Below are positions 1 through 6,309 of a stretch of 7,747 bases of DNA, in pieces. The stretch is from positions 1 through 7,747 of the forward strand of contig JBJMWE010000211.1 in NCBI GenBank assembly GCA_045810285.1, read 5' to 3'. The translations under genes and the position numbers were made by a program. Each line of letters starts with the position of its first letter. The stretch's first letter is position 1. This stretch comes from Scleromatobacter sp045810285. Its GTDB lineage: Bacteria > Pseudomonadota > Gammaproteobacteria > Burkholderiales > Burkholderiaceae_C. The notes under the pieces are model-generated. The model did no database searches, was not told the origin of the DNA, and saw only the letters and a list, made by a program, of their open reading frames with translations.

Positions 1-1
1 C

Positions 2-205
2 CAGAACGTCACCGGCTCGTTCGCCAAGGCCAACAAGGTCTCGTACACCGACTACTCGGTCACGCTGGGCAAGGACTTCGGCAAGGGCCTGTCGGCCTCG
101 CTGCAGCTGATCGCCACCGACGCCGAGAAGAGCAACTACGTCACCTCCACCGGCAAGTTCACCGGGCGCACGACCGTCGTCGCCGGCGTGAAGTACTCGT
201 TCTGA
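2..205 (+). CDS. C-terminal end of a TorF-like putative porin (partial)
   Basis: Only the last 67 codons are present; the gene begins before the window. The frame is open from base 2 to the TGA at 203-205. The peptide alternates polar and hydrophobic residues in beta-strand fashion (for example YTDYSVTLGKDFGKGLSASL) and ends in GVKYSF. A terminal phenylalanine after an aromatic/hydrophobic strand is the usual outer-membrane beta-barrel assembly signal. In Burkholderiales a TorF/TIGR02001-type porin commonly lies just upstream of glnK-amtB, which fits the neighbours here. The family name therefore rests on context plus a short C-terminus; that it is an outer-membrane barrel is more secure than the exact family. 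Substrate unknown. Confidence 0.7.
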   Translation, partial: QNVTGSFAKANKVSYTDYSVTLGKDFGKGLSASLQLIATDAEKSNYVTSTGKFTGRTTVVAGVKYSF

Positions 206-224
206 GCGCCGCCTGATTCTCGTG

Positions 225-249
225 GGCCCGGGGCGACCCGGGTCGTTTT
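225..249 (+). terminator. Probable weak intrinsic terminator after the porin gene
   Basis: CCCGGG (227-232) pairs with CCCGGG (237-242) around a GCGA tetraloop. The stem extends by a G-U and a G-C pair to 225/244. A short TTTT run follows at 246-249. It lies 20 nt after the porin stop and 53 nt before glnK, so it could either end the porin transcript or act as an attenuator for read-through into glnK. The T-run is short, so termination may be partial. Confidence 0.55.
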
Positions 250-302
250 GTTCGACAAGAAGCGGGCGCGAGAGCTCCCCGCAAGCTGAGGAGATACCGA
301 CC

Positions 303-641
303 ATGAAGATGGTGACTGCCGTCGTGAAGCCCTTCAAGCTCGACGAAGTGCGTGAGGCCCTGAGCGCGATCGGCGTGCAGGGCATCACGGTGACCGAAGT
401 GAAGGGCTTCGGTCGCCAGAAGGGCCACACGGAGTTGTATCGCGGCGCCGAATACGTCGTGGACTTCCTGCCCAAGGTGAAGATCGAAGCCGCCGTCGAC
501 GACACGCTCGTCGACCAGGTCATCGAGGCCATCGAGACCTCGGCCCGCACCGGAAAGATCGGCGACGGAAAGATCTTCGTCTCGCCGCTCGAGCAGGTCG
601 TGCGCATCCGCACCGGCGAGACCGGCAAGGACGCCCTCTGA
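303..641 (+). CDS. glnK: PII nitrogen regulatory protein GlnK
   Basis: A 112-residue PII signal-transduction protein, the normal length for the family. It senses 2-oxoglutarate, ATP/ADP and (through uridylylation) glutamine, and its trimer blocks the AmtB channel under nitrogen excess. The T-loop is intact, with GHTELYRGAEY at residues 41-51 placing Tyr51 at the uridylylation site and Tyr46 also present. The B-loop TGKIGDGKIF spans residues 83-92, and the C-loop RIRTGE follows at 101-106. The ATG at 303 is chosen because MKMVTAVVKPFKLDEVREAL matches the family N-terminus and GAGGAGA (288-294) lies 8 nt upstream; an in-frame extension back to 222 adds nothing PII-like. It lies 75 bp before amtB on the same strand, so co-transcription is expected. 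No convincing sigma-54 -24/-12 element was seen between the porin stop and this start. It could be called glnB by sequence alone, but linkage to amtB favours glnK. Confidence 0.95.
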   Translation: MKMVTAVVKPFKLDEVREALSAIGVQGITVTEVKGFGRQKGHTELYRGAEYVVDFLPKVKIEAAVDDTLVDQVIEAIETSARTGKIGDGKIFVSPLEQVVRIRTGETGKDAL

Positions 642-716
642 AGGCGCCCTGGCTCCCGCCGATTCCCGCACGTTCCAAAACGCCACACGCTTCCAACTCC
701 TGAAAGCCTTGCCACC

Positions 717-2258
717 ATGAGAAAGCTTCTCGCTTCCCTCGCCCTCGGACTCGCCGTCCTGGGGTCCTCCGCGACATCGTTCGCGGCAGACGACGCGGCG
801 TCCGCGGCTTCTGCCCCGGCCGCCGCCACCGCCTCTGCCAGCGCGCCCGCCGCCGACGCTTCCGCGCCGGCCGCCGCCACGGCCGCCTCGGGCGCGGCGT
901 CCACGCCGACGATCGTCGAGACCGTCAACAAGGGCGACGTGTCCTGGATGCTGGTCTCCACCGCGCTCGTCATCATGATGTCCATCCCCGCCCTGGCGCT
1001 GTTCTACGGCGGCCTGGTGCGCAGCAAGAACATGCTGTCGGTGCTGATGCAGGTGTTCGTCACGTTCTCGCTGATCGTGGTGCTGTGGGCCATCTACGGC
1101 TACAGCTTCGCGTTCACGCAGGGCAGCGGCTGGCTGTCGCCGTTCTTCGGCGGCGCCTCGCGCACCTTCCTGAGCGGCACGTTCGACGCGGCCAAGGGTT
1201 CGTTCTCGAACGCCGCCACGTTCAGCAAGGGCGTGGTGCTGCCGGAGCTGGTCTTCGTCGTGTTCCAGGCGACCTTCGCGGCCATCACGTGCTGCCTGAT
1301 CGTGGGCTCGTTCGCGGAACGCATGAAGTTCTCGGCCGTGCTGGCCTTCATGGTGCTGTGGTTCACCTTCAGCTACGTGCCCATCGCGCACATGGTGTGG
1401 TTCTGGCAAGGTCCGGACGCCTACACCAGCAAGGACGTCGTCGACGCCACGAACGCCACCGCCGGCCTGATCTGGCAGTGGGGCGCGCTGGACTTCGCCG
1501 GCGGCACCGTGGTTCACATCAACGCCGCCGTCGCGGGCCTGGTGGGCGCGTACATGGTGGGCAAGCGCATCGGCTACGGCAAGGAAGCCTTCACGCCGCA
1601 CTCGACCACGCTGACGATGGTGGGCGCCGCCCTGCTGTGGGTGGGCTGGTTCGGCTTCAACGCGGGCTCGGCCCTGGAAGCCAACGGCACCGCCGCGCTG
1701 GCCTTCGTCAACACCTTCACCGCCACGGCCGCCGCCGTGCTGTCGTGGTCGCTGGGCGAAGCGCTGATGAAGGGCAAGGCCTCGATGCTGGGCGCCGCCT
1801 CGGGTGCCGTCGCGGGCTTGGTGGCGATCACCCCGGCCGCCGGCAACGTCGGCCTGATGGGCGCGATCATCCTCGGCCTGATCGCCGGCTTCGCGGGCCT
1901 GTGGGGCGTGCATGGCCTGAAGAAGCTGCTGGGCGCGGACGACTCGCTGGACGTGTTCGGCGTGCACGGCGTGTGCGGCATCGTCGGCGCGCTGCTGACC
2001 GGCGTGCTGAACCACCAGAAGTTCGGCGGCCCGGGCATGGTCACCGACTGGGTCACCGCCACCGTCGGCTCGAACGACGTCGGCGCGCAGCTCCTGATCC
2101 AGGCAAAGGCCGTGGGCGTCACGGTGCTGTGGTCGGGCGTGGTCTCGCTCATCGCCTACAAGCTGGTCGACCTGACCATCGGCCTGCGCGTGTCGGAAGA
2201 CGACGAGCGCGAAGGCCTGGACATCACGTCCCACGGCGAAACGGCCTACGCCAAGTAA
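717..2258 (+). CDS. amtB: Ammonium transporter AmtB
   Basis: A 513-residue inner-membrane ammonium channel of the Amt/MEP/Rh family. A cleavable signal peptide is visible (residues 1-23, ending ATSFA). It is followed by an unusually long Ala/Ser/Pro-rich stretch (about 24-62), then the Amt core beginning DVSWMLVSTALV near residue 74. Family landmarks are in place: FYGGLVRSKN (96-105), FQATFAAI with a gate phenylalanine near 187, GALDFAGGTVVHINAA with Asp259 and the first pore histidine His267, GWFGFNAGSA (310-319), and DVFGVHGVCGIVG with the second pore histidine His417. The cytoplasmic tail DDEREGLDITSHGETAYAK matches Amt proteins that bind GlnK. The start has only a weak Shine-Dalgarno (TGAAAG, 701-706); translation probably benefits from read-through out of glnK. 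Transcription ends at the strong terminator 43 nt downstream. Confidence 0.96.
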   Translation: MRKLLASLALGLAVLGSSATSFAADDAASAASAPAAATASASAPAADASAPAAATAASGAASTPTIVETVNKGDVSWMLVSTALVIMMSIPALALFYGGLVRSKNMLSVLMQVFVTFSLIVVLWAIYGYSFAFTQGSGWLSPFFGGASRTFLSGTFDAAKGSFSNAATFSKGVVLPELVFVVFQATFAAITCCLIVGSFAERMKFSAVLAFMVLWFTFSYVPIAHMVWFWQGPDAYTSKDVVDATNATAGLIWQWGALDFAGGTVVHINAAVAGLVGAYMVGKRIGYGKEAFTPHSTTLTMVGAALLWVGWFGFNAGSALEANGTAALAFVNTFTATAAAVLSWSLGEALMKGKASMLGAASGAVAGLVAITPAAGNVGLMGAIILGLIAGFAGLWGVHGLKKLLGADDSLDVFGVHGVCGIVGALLTGVLNHQKFGGPGMVTDWVTATVGSNDVGAQLLIQAKAVGVTVLWSGVVSLIAYKLVDLTIGLRVSEDDEREGLDITSHGETAYAK

Positions 2259-2297
2259 GCCACCGGCCGGCCCCGCCTCGGCGGGTTCGTCCGACAC

Positions 2298-2328
2298 AAG
2301 GGGCTGCCCGCGAGGGCAGCCCTTTTTT
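2298..2328 (+). terminator. Strong intrinsic terminator of glnK-amtB
   Basis: GGGCTGCCC (2301-2309) pairs perfectly with GGGCAGCCC (2314-2322) around a GCGA tetraloop, followed by six Ts (2323-2328). The AAG just before the stem can pair with the first Ts. It lies 43 nt after the amtB stop. Confidence 0.93.
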
Positions 2329-2341
2329 CGTCCTGCGCGCG

Positions 2342-2360
2342 GCGGCGCGTCACGCGCCGC
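2342..2360. repeat. Perfect 8-bp hairpin in the convergent gap
   Basis: GCGGCGCG (2342-2349), loop TCA, CGCGCCGC (2353-2360). It sits between the terminator of amtB and the terminator of the opposite-strand PEP-CTERM gene. No T-run follows on either strand, so by itself it is not a typical intrinsic terminator; it may help block read-through in the convergent gap. Confidence 0.55.
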
Positions 2361-2365
2361 AAATG

Positions 2366-2391
2366 AAAAAGGCCCCGTCGCGCGGGGCCTT
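2366..2391 (-). terminator. Intrinsic terminator of the PEP-CTERM gene
   Basis: Read on the minus strand, GGCCCCG (2389-2383) pairs with CGGGGCC (2377-2371) around a 5-nt loop and is followed by TTTTT (2370-2366). It starts 20 nt past the stop codon of the minus-strand gene. The mirror AA/TT at the other side of the stem is too short to make it a good terminator for the plus strand. Confidence 0.85.
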
Positions 2392-2410
2392 CGCCATGGA
2401 GCGGGCCGCG

Positions 2411-3223
2411 TCAGCGCGGGCGCCGACGCACGCGCCAGGCCAGCAGGCCCAGGCCGGCCGCCAGCAGCGGCAGGCCGACGGGCTCGGGTACCGCGGCGGG
2501 CGGCAGATCGGCGGCATAGGCGTCGACCGAGCCGTAGAAGATGCCGCCCAGGTCGCCGCTGGTCAGGTTCTCGAACGAGATCGTGATCTGGCGGGTGTCG
2601 GTGCTCGCGCTGGGCGTGTCGCCGATCATCGCGAATTGCTCCGCGCTGGCGCTGTCGGTGCTGACGCTGCCCGCGCCGGTGGCGTCGGTCAGCTTCAGGA
2701 ACACCGAAGCCCAGGTGTCGGCGTGCGGATCGGCGAACGTGGACAGCGCCGAGGCACTGGCGTCGGCGGTGATGACGAGGCGGGTGTCGGCCGACAGCGT
2801 GAACGGCGCGTACATGGCGCCGTCCCCGAGCTGCACGGTGCTGGCGCCGTACAGGCCCTGCAGGAATGTGGACGCCGACGCGGTGGCCGCGCCGCCGGCG
2901 CCCGGCGCGCGCGGGTCACCCGTGAACGACGCCAGCGCCGACGTGCTGCCGCTCGTGCTGGATGACGAGCCGGCGCCGAACGCGGCGCCACCCATGTGCG
3001 TGTCGGTGAGCACGTGGCCCGGCGCGCCGCTCTCTGCCGCGATGAACGAGCCGCCCTGCAGGTTCTGGAACGTGATCGACGGCGCGATGCCGTCGTTGGG
3101 GTCGAGGTCGATCAGCTCGACATGAAAGTCCGACATCGACGCCGTGGCCGTGCTCGCCGCCGCCGGCACGGCGGCCAGCAACGCGATGGCCGCGGCAATG
3201 GTCGCGCGCGCTTGTCCTTGCAT
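2411..3223 (-). CDS. PEP-CTERM sorting domain protein, function unknown
   Basis: A 270-residue exported protein. An N-terminal signal peptide (residues 1 to about 24, hydrophobic AAAIALLAAVPAAAS) is followed by a Ser/Ala/Gly/Thr-rich, cysteine-free body. The C-terminus has the three-part PEP-CTERM signal: VPEP at 245-248, a hydrophobic segment (about 249-263), and the basic tail RVRRRPR. Such proteins are thought to be cleaved by exosortase (EpsH/XrtA type) and delivered to the surface or extracellular matrix, usually in bacteria that also make an exopolysaccharide. Exosortase genes themselves are not in this window. The ATG at 3223 is supported by AGGA (3234-3231, minus strand) 7 nt upstream. 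It is convergent with amtB and has its own terminator. A sigma-54-like promoter lies about 115 nt upstream. The central region resembles no enzyme I recognise; a structural or adhesive matrix role is a guess. Confidence 0.88.
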   Translation of the reverse strand: MQGQARATIAAAIALLAAVPAAASTATASMSDFHVELIDLDPNDGIAPSITFQNLQGGSFIAAESGAPGHVLTDTHMGGAAFGAGSSSSTSGSTSALASFTGDPRAPGAGGAATASASTFLQGLYGASTVQLGDGAMYAPFTLSADTRLVITADASASALSTFADPHADTWASVFLKLTDATGAGSVSTDSASAEQFAMIGDTPSASTDTRQITISFENLTSGDLGGIFYGSVDAYAADLPPAAVPEPVGLPLLAAGLGLLAWRVRRRPR

Positions 3224-3333
3224 CTTGGGTTCCTGTCGTCTCCGCGCGGGCCGCCCTCTGCAGCCGCGTCATGCACCAGTCTAGGACGCCATCCCGGCCT
3301 CTGCTCGGGCTCGTCGCAACCGAGTGTATTTGT

Positions 3334-3356
3334 CGTCAGCAAATGGCGTGCTGACG
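3334..3356. promoter_or_regulatory. Perfect 8-bp dyad, candidate operator
   Basis: CGTCAGCA (3334-3341) and TGCTGACG (3349-3356) are exact reverse complements separated by 7 nt, a 23-bp dyad in an AT-richer patch of the divergent intergenic region. It lies 111 nt upstream of the PEP-CTERM start and 148 nt upstream of the acyltransferase start, so a dimeric regulator bound here could affect both genes. The regulator is unknown. Confidence 0.5.
3338..3353 (-). promoter_or_regulatory. Sigma-54-like -24/-12 promoter for the PEP-CTERM gene
   Basis: On the minus strand CAGCACG-CCAT-TTGCT matches 10 of 12 specified positions of TGGCACG-N4-TTGCW. The -12 GC is intact and exactly 10 nt separate it from the -24 dinucleotide. 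The weak point is that the -24 GG is AG here. It predicts transcription from about base 3327, giving a leader of roughly 104 nt before the ATG at 3223. RpoN-dependent control of PEP-CTERM genes (PrsK/PrsR systems) is known in proteobacteria, so the placement is sensible. It overlaps a perfect dyad, so the match could instead be a by-product of an operator. Confidence 0.45.
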
Positions 3357-3503
3357 CGCGTTCGGCATCACGTTTGCTCAGCCCGCCATCGCGACTTTCG
3401 GGCAGGCCACTGTCGAGCGCAAGGTCCCGGCATCCCCTCGTCGCGGTACCCCCCTGGGGCATTGCCGGCCGTGCGCGCGCAGCGCATCAACGAAGGACGC
3501 ACA

Positions 3504-4538
3504 GTGCAGGCTCAACACATCGCTTCCGGCGCGCCCGCCGAACATTCCCTCCTGCTCGACAACTGGCGCGGCTGGGCGATCATCCTCGTCATCGGCGGGC
3601 ACTTCTGGCACGTGCCGGCGGTGGACGCCGGGCGCCTGGGCGTGGAGCTGTTCTTCGTGCTGTCGGGCCGCCTGATGGCCGACCTGCTGTTCGTCCGCCA
3701 GACACCGATCCCCACTTTCTTCCAGCGCCGCTTCACGCGGGTGCTGCCGCTGTCGCTGCTGTTCGTCGCCACGGCCTGGATCGCCTTCCCGCCCGGCCCG
3801 CTCTACCTGCCGGACCGGGCCGCGCTGGCCTCGCTGGGCATGGTGGTGAACTACACCCAGCTGATCGGCGCCAGCGCGCCGGTGACCGACCACTACTGGT
3901 CGCTGTGCGTCGAGGAACACAGCTACCTCGCGCTGGCCGTGCTCGCGCTGGCGCTGCGGCGCGGCGACCGCCAGCGCGGCCCGCTGCCGGGCTGGATCTG
4001 CCTCGCGCTGGCCGGCGTGATGATGCTCAACGGCATGCGGCTCTGGATCGAGACGCACAACTACTACATGACGTACTGGCGCTCCGACGTGCGCGCGGCG
4101 TCGATCTTCGCCAGCGTCGGCCTGCGCGTGCTCGCAGTCCACGGACGCCTCGGCTTCCTGCGCCGCGCCTGGGTGCCGCTGGCCGCGTTCCTGGCGGGCC
4201 TGGTGCTGAGCACGCACCACATGCCCGAGCCCCTGAAGTACAGCCTGGCCACGCTGGCCATCGCCATCGCGGTCAACACGCTGGAAAGCGCGCCGGCCTT
4301 CGGACGCCGGTTCATGAGCTCGCGCGCGATCGGCTGGGTGGGCGTGATCTCGTACTCGCTCTACATCTGGCAGCAACCGTTCTACTACTCGATCGACCAG
4401 TACGGCGCGCTGCCGATGGCGCTGGCCGCGGTGGGCGTGGCCGTCCTGAGCTTCTACCTCGTCGAGAACCCGGTGCGGCTGCGCCTGAACGCGCTGCGGG
4501 CCCGGCGCCGGGCCCGCCTGGCCACGGCGGCGGGTTGA
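3504..4538 (+). CDS. Acyltransferase-3 family membrane protein (OafA-like)
   Basis: A 344-residue integral membrane protein of the acyltransferase 3 family, which typically transfers acetyl or other acyl groups to surface polysaccharides. The hallmark motifs occur in order: LLLDNWRGWAIILVIGGHFWH (residues 16-36, with family Arg22 and His33), GRLGVELFFVLSGRLM (43-58), FFQRRFTRVLPLSLL (72-86), and SLCVEEHSYL (123-132, equivalent to the usual SLSVEEQFYL). Several hydrophobic membrane segments follow to about residue 326, then a basic tail. I chose the GTG at 3504 because GAAGGA (3492-3497) lies 6 nt before it and the family N-terminus begins within 20 residues. An ATG at 3324 would add 60 residues with no family character. 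Acceptor and acyl donor are unknown. It is divergent from the PEP-CTERM gene; a shared role at an exopolysaccharide surface is inference. Confidence 0.87.
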   Translation: MQAQHIASGAPAEHSLLLDNWRGWAIILVIGGHFWHVPAVDAGRLGVELFFVLSGRLMADLLFVRQTPIPTFFQRRFTRVLPLSLLFVATAWIAFPPGPLYLPDRAALASLGMVVNYTQLIGASAPVTDHYWSLCVEEHSYLALAVLALALRRGDRQRGPLPGWICLALAGVMMLNGMRLWIETHNYYMTYWRSDVRAASIFASVGLRVLAVHGRLGFLRRAWVPLAAFLAGLVLSTHHMPEPLKYSLATLAIAIAVNTLESAPAFGRRFMSSRAIGWVGVISYSLYIWQQPFYYSIDQYGALPMALAAVGVAVLSFYLVENPVRLRLNALRARRRARLATAAG

Positions 4539-4547
4539 ACCGGCACG

Positions 4548-4582
4548 GCACGCAGGGGCCCGCGACGGGCCGGTCGGCGTGC
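4548..4582. repeat. Two-part hairpin after the acyltransferase gene
   Basis: GCACGC (4548-4553) pairs with GCGTGC (4577-4582), and inside it GGCCCG (4557-4562) pairs with CGGGCC (4566-4571) around a CGA loop. An A-run, not a T-run, follows on the plus strand, so it is not a standard intrinsic terminator. It begins 9 nt after the acyltransferase stop and may mark or protect its 3' end. Confidence 0.5.
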
Positions 4583-4651
4583 GAAAAACACGCTCTCCGG
4601 GGCTTGTGCAGCCCGGCCGTGCCCCCACATGAGCTGGCTGAACCGTCCGCC

Positions 4652-4657
4652 TAGAAT
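4652..4657 (+). promoter_or_regulatory. Possible -10 box for gshA
   Basis: TAGAAT (5 of 6 to TATAAT) lies 27 nt before the gshA ATG, giving an expected leader of about 20 nt. No good -35 is visible at 16-18 nt; the nearest is TGAGCT at 4630-4635. It stands out in an otherwise GC-rich gap. Confidence 0.35.
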
Positions 4658-4684
4658 CAGGCTCCAGTCTCCCAGGATCCCGTC

Positions 4685-5980
4685 ATGGTCCCCCATCTCG
4701 TCACCGCGTTGACCGGCCCGATCAACGAACTCGAGCAGCGCGTGCTCGAATCGATGCCCGCGATCGAGCGCTGGTTCCGGCTCGAATGGATGGAGCACAC
4801 GCCGCCGTTCTACACCTCGGTGGACATCCGCAACGCCGGCTACAAGCTCGCGCCGGTGGACACCAACCTGTTCCCGGGCGGCTTCAACAACCTCACCGAG
4901 CCCATGCTGCCGCTGGCCATCCAGGCGGCCATGGCGGCGATCGAGAAGATCTGCCCCGAGGCCAAGAACCTGCTGCTGATCCCCGAGAACCACACGCGCA
5001 ATTCGTTCTATCTCACGAACGTCAAGCAGCTGGTGCGCATCTTCTCCAGCGCCGGCCTGAACGTGCGCCTCGGCTCGCTCGACCCGGCCATCACCGAGCC
5101 CACCGAATTCGCGCTCCCGGACGGCAGCTCGCTCACCTACGAGCCGCTGCTGCGCACGCCGCGCCGCCTGGGCCTGAAGGATTTCGATCCCTGCACGGTG
5201 CTGCTGAACAACGACCTGTCGGCCGGCCTGCCCAAGATCCTCGAGAACCTGAACGAGCAGTACCTGCTGCCGCCGCTGCACGCGGGCTGGGCGGTGCGCC
5301 GCAAGACCAACCACTTCCACAGCTACGAGGAAGTGGCCAAGAAGTTCGCCAAGCTGCTGGGCATGGACCCGTGGCTGATCAACCCGATGTACTCGCACTG
5401 CGGCCAGGTGAACTGGGCCGAGGGCACGGGCCTGGACTGCGTGCAGACCAACGTCGATGCGCTGCTCACCAAGATCCGCCGCAAGCACAAGGAATACGGC
5501 ATCGCCGAGAAGCCGTTCGTGGTCGTCAAGGCCAACAACGGCACCTACGGCATGGGCGTGATGACGGTGCGCGACGCCAAGGAGCTCGACGAGGTCAACC
5601 GCCGCACGCGCAACAAGATGGACGTCGTCAAGGACGGCCAGCACGTCACCGAGGTCATCATCCAGGAAGGCGTGCCAACCTACGAGCGCGTCAACGAGGC
5701 CGTGGCCGAGCCGGTGGTCTACATGATCGACCGCTACGTGGTCGGCGGCTTCTACCGCATGCACGCCGAGCGCGGCACCGACGAGAACCTGAACGCGCCG
5801 GGCGCCAGCTTCGTGCCGCTGGCCTTCGCCGAGAGCTCGCACCTGCCCCGGCCGGGCGAGAAGCCGGGCGTCAGCGCACCCAACCGGTTCTACATGTACG
5901 GCGTGATCGGCCGCCTGGCGATGCTGGCCGCCTCGTACGAGCTCGAGGCGACCGATCCCGAGGCCGAGGTCTACGAGTAG
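4685..5980 (+). CDS. gshA: Glutamate-cysteine ligase, proteobacterial type
   Basis: A 431-residue enzyme catalysing ATP-dependent joining of L-glutamate and L-cysteine to gamma-glutamylcysteine, the first step of glutathione synthesis, in the cytoplasm. It belongs to the proteobacterial GshA group (TIGR02049 type), about 430 residues long and unrelated in layout to the E. coli form. Recognisable stretches are VDTNLFPGGFNNL (58-70), LLLIPENHTRNSFYL (96-110), NPMYSHCGQVNWAEGTGLDCVQTN (223-246) and VKANNGTYGMGVMTV (271-285), the last Gly-rich segment being a probable nucleotide-binding loop. The ATG at 4685 is preceded by AGGA (4674-4677) at 7 nt spacing and the N-terminus matches the family. 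It has its own probable promoter. In related bacteria gshB commonly follows; here the next 1.7 kb are repeats and an insertion sequence, so gshB must be elsewhere or beyond the element. No intrinsic terminator follows closely. Confidence 0.93.
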   Translation: MVPHLVTALTGPINELEQRVLESMPAIERWFRLEWMEHTPPFYTSVDIRNAGYKLAPVDTNLFPGGFNNLTEPMLPLAIQAAMAAIEKICPEAKNLLLIPENHTRNSFYLTNVKQLVRIFSSAGLNVRLGSLDPAITEPTEFALPDGSSLTYEPLLRTPRRLGLKDFDPCTVLLNNDLSAGLPKILENLNEQYLLPPLHAGWAVRRKTNHFHSYEEVAKKFAKLLGMDPWLINPMYSHCGQVNWAEGTGLDCVQTNVDALLTKIRRKHKEYGIAEKPFVVVKANNGTYGMGVMTVRDAKELDEVNRRTRNKMDVVKDGQHVTEVIIQEGVPTYERVNEAVAEPVVYMIDRYVVGGFYRMHAERGTDENLNAPGASFVPLAFAESSHLPRPGEKPGVSAPNRFYMYGVIGRLAMLAASYELEATDPEAEVYE

Positions 5981-6116
5981 GGCCTGCGCGCCGTCCGCCG
6001 CTCGGGCGCCGGGAGTCGGCGCGGCACGAACGCGTTCGCGCACGGCGCGGAATCTGCGGCGTTTGGCGACGCCGAGCGGCAGCTGAGCCTGGTGGCGGTC
6101 CCCTTCGTGAGGCTGA
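5981..6116. other. Non-coding stretch after gshA
   Basis: No gene with support on either strand. A 12-bp perfect palindrome, CGAACGCGTTCG, lies at 6027-6038. No hairpin with a T-run is visible that would end gshA transcription. Open frames here are only the GC-driven kind and show no recognisable protein or ribosome binding site. Confidence 0.5.
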
Positions 6117-6241
6117 CTGGAGCCTCCCTCCCGGAGGGAGGCTGGAGGGTGCGGTCGATCATGCTGGAGCTCCCTCGCGGAGGGGGCTCGGGGGAGCCGT
6201 GCATTTAGCCACCGGCTGGGAGGCTGGGCGGCGTCCGCCGC
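6117..6241. repeat. Cluster of REP-like palindromes
   Basis: Two related palindromes lie in the same orientation. Copy 1 pairs AGCCTCCCT (6121-6129) with AGGGAGGCT (6135-6143). Copy 2 pairs GAGCTCCCTC (6167-6176) with GAGGGGGCTC (6180-6189), with one G-T wobble. Both begin CTGGAGC and are 47 nt apart, so they look like copies of one unit. Smaller hairpins follow: AGCCG/CGGCT (6195-6199 and 6213-6217) and GCGGC-GTCC-GCCGC (6228-6241). The CTCCCTC...GAGGG core resembles repetitive extragenic palindromes scattered in betaproteobacterial genomes; copy number elsewhere cannot be judged here. Confidence 0.6.
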
Positions 6242-6254
6242 ACAGGCTCCTCAT

Positions 6255-6265
6255 ATGGTCGCCGC
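6255..6265 (+). repeat. Sub-terminal inverted repeat, transposase 3' side
   Basis: ATGGTCGCCGC, an exact 11-bp reverse complement of 7728-7738. It marks the end of the element downstream of the transposase. Confidence 0.75.
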
Positions 6266-6309
6266 AGTCAATCGCGTCAGCGCATGGATGCTTGCCTGTG
6301 GTGGTTTGA

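Noticed and set aside
206..302. Sigma-54/NtrC-type promoter expected upstream of glnK
   Set aside because: No TGGCAC-N5-TTGC-like element could be found between the porin stop and glnK; control may come from further upstream or by another factor.
159..2297. A 712-codon open frame on the minus strand across glnK and amtB
   Set aside because: It is antisense to two clear genes and rich in Arg/Gly/His/Ala, the typical GC-rich shadow; it has no recognisable domain or ribosome binding site.
1085..2965. A 626-codon plus-strand frame overlapping amtB and the PEP-CTERM gene
   Set aside because: It is out of frame with amtB, runs through two terminators and is Arg-rich low-complexity sequence.
3324..3503. 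An upstream ATG start extending the acyltransferase by 60 residues
   Set aside because: The extra residues lack family similarity and a ribosome binding site, and would make the operator region coding; the GTG at 3504 has a good Shine-Dalgarno.
4548..4588. Intrinsic terminator after the acyltransferase gene
   Set aside because: The hairpin is followed by As, not Ts, on the coding strand.
4454..6043. A 529-codon minus-strand frame opposite gshA
   Set aside because: A codon-bias shadow of gshA with no family signature.
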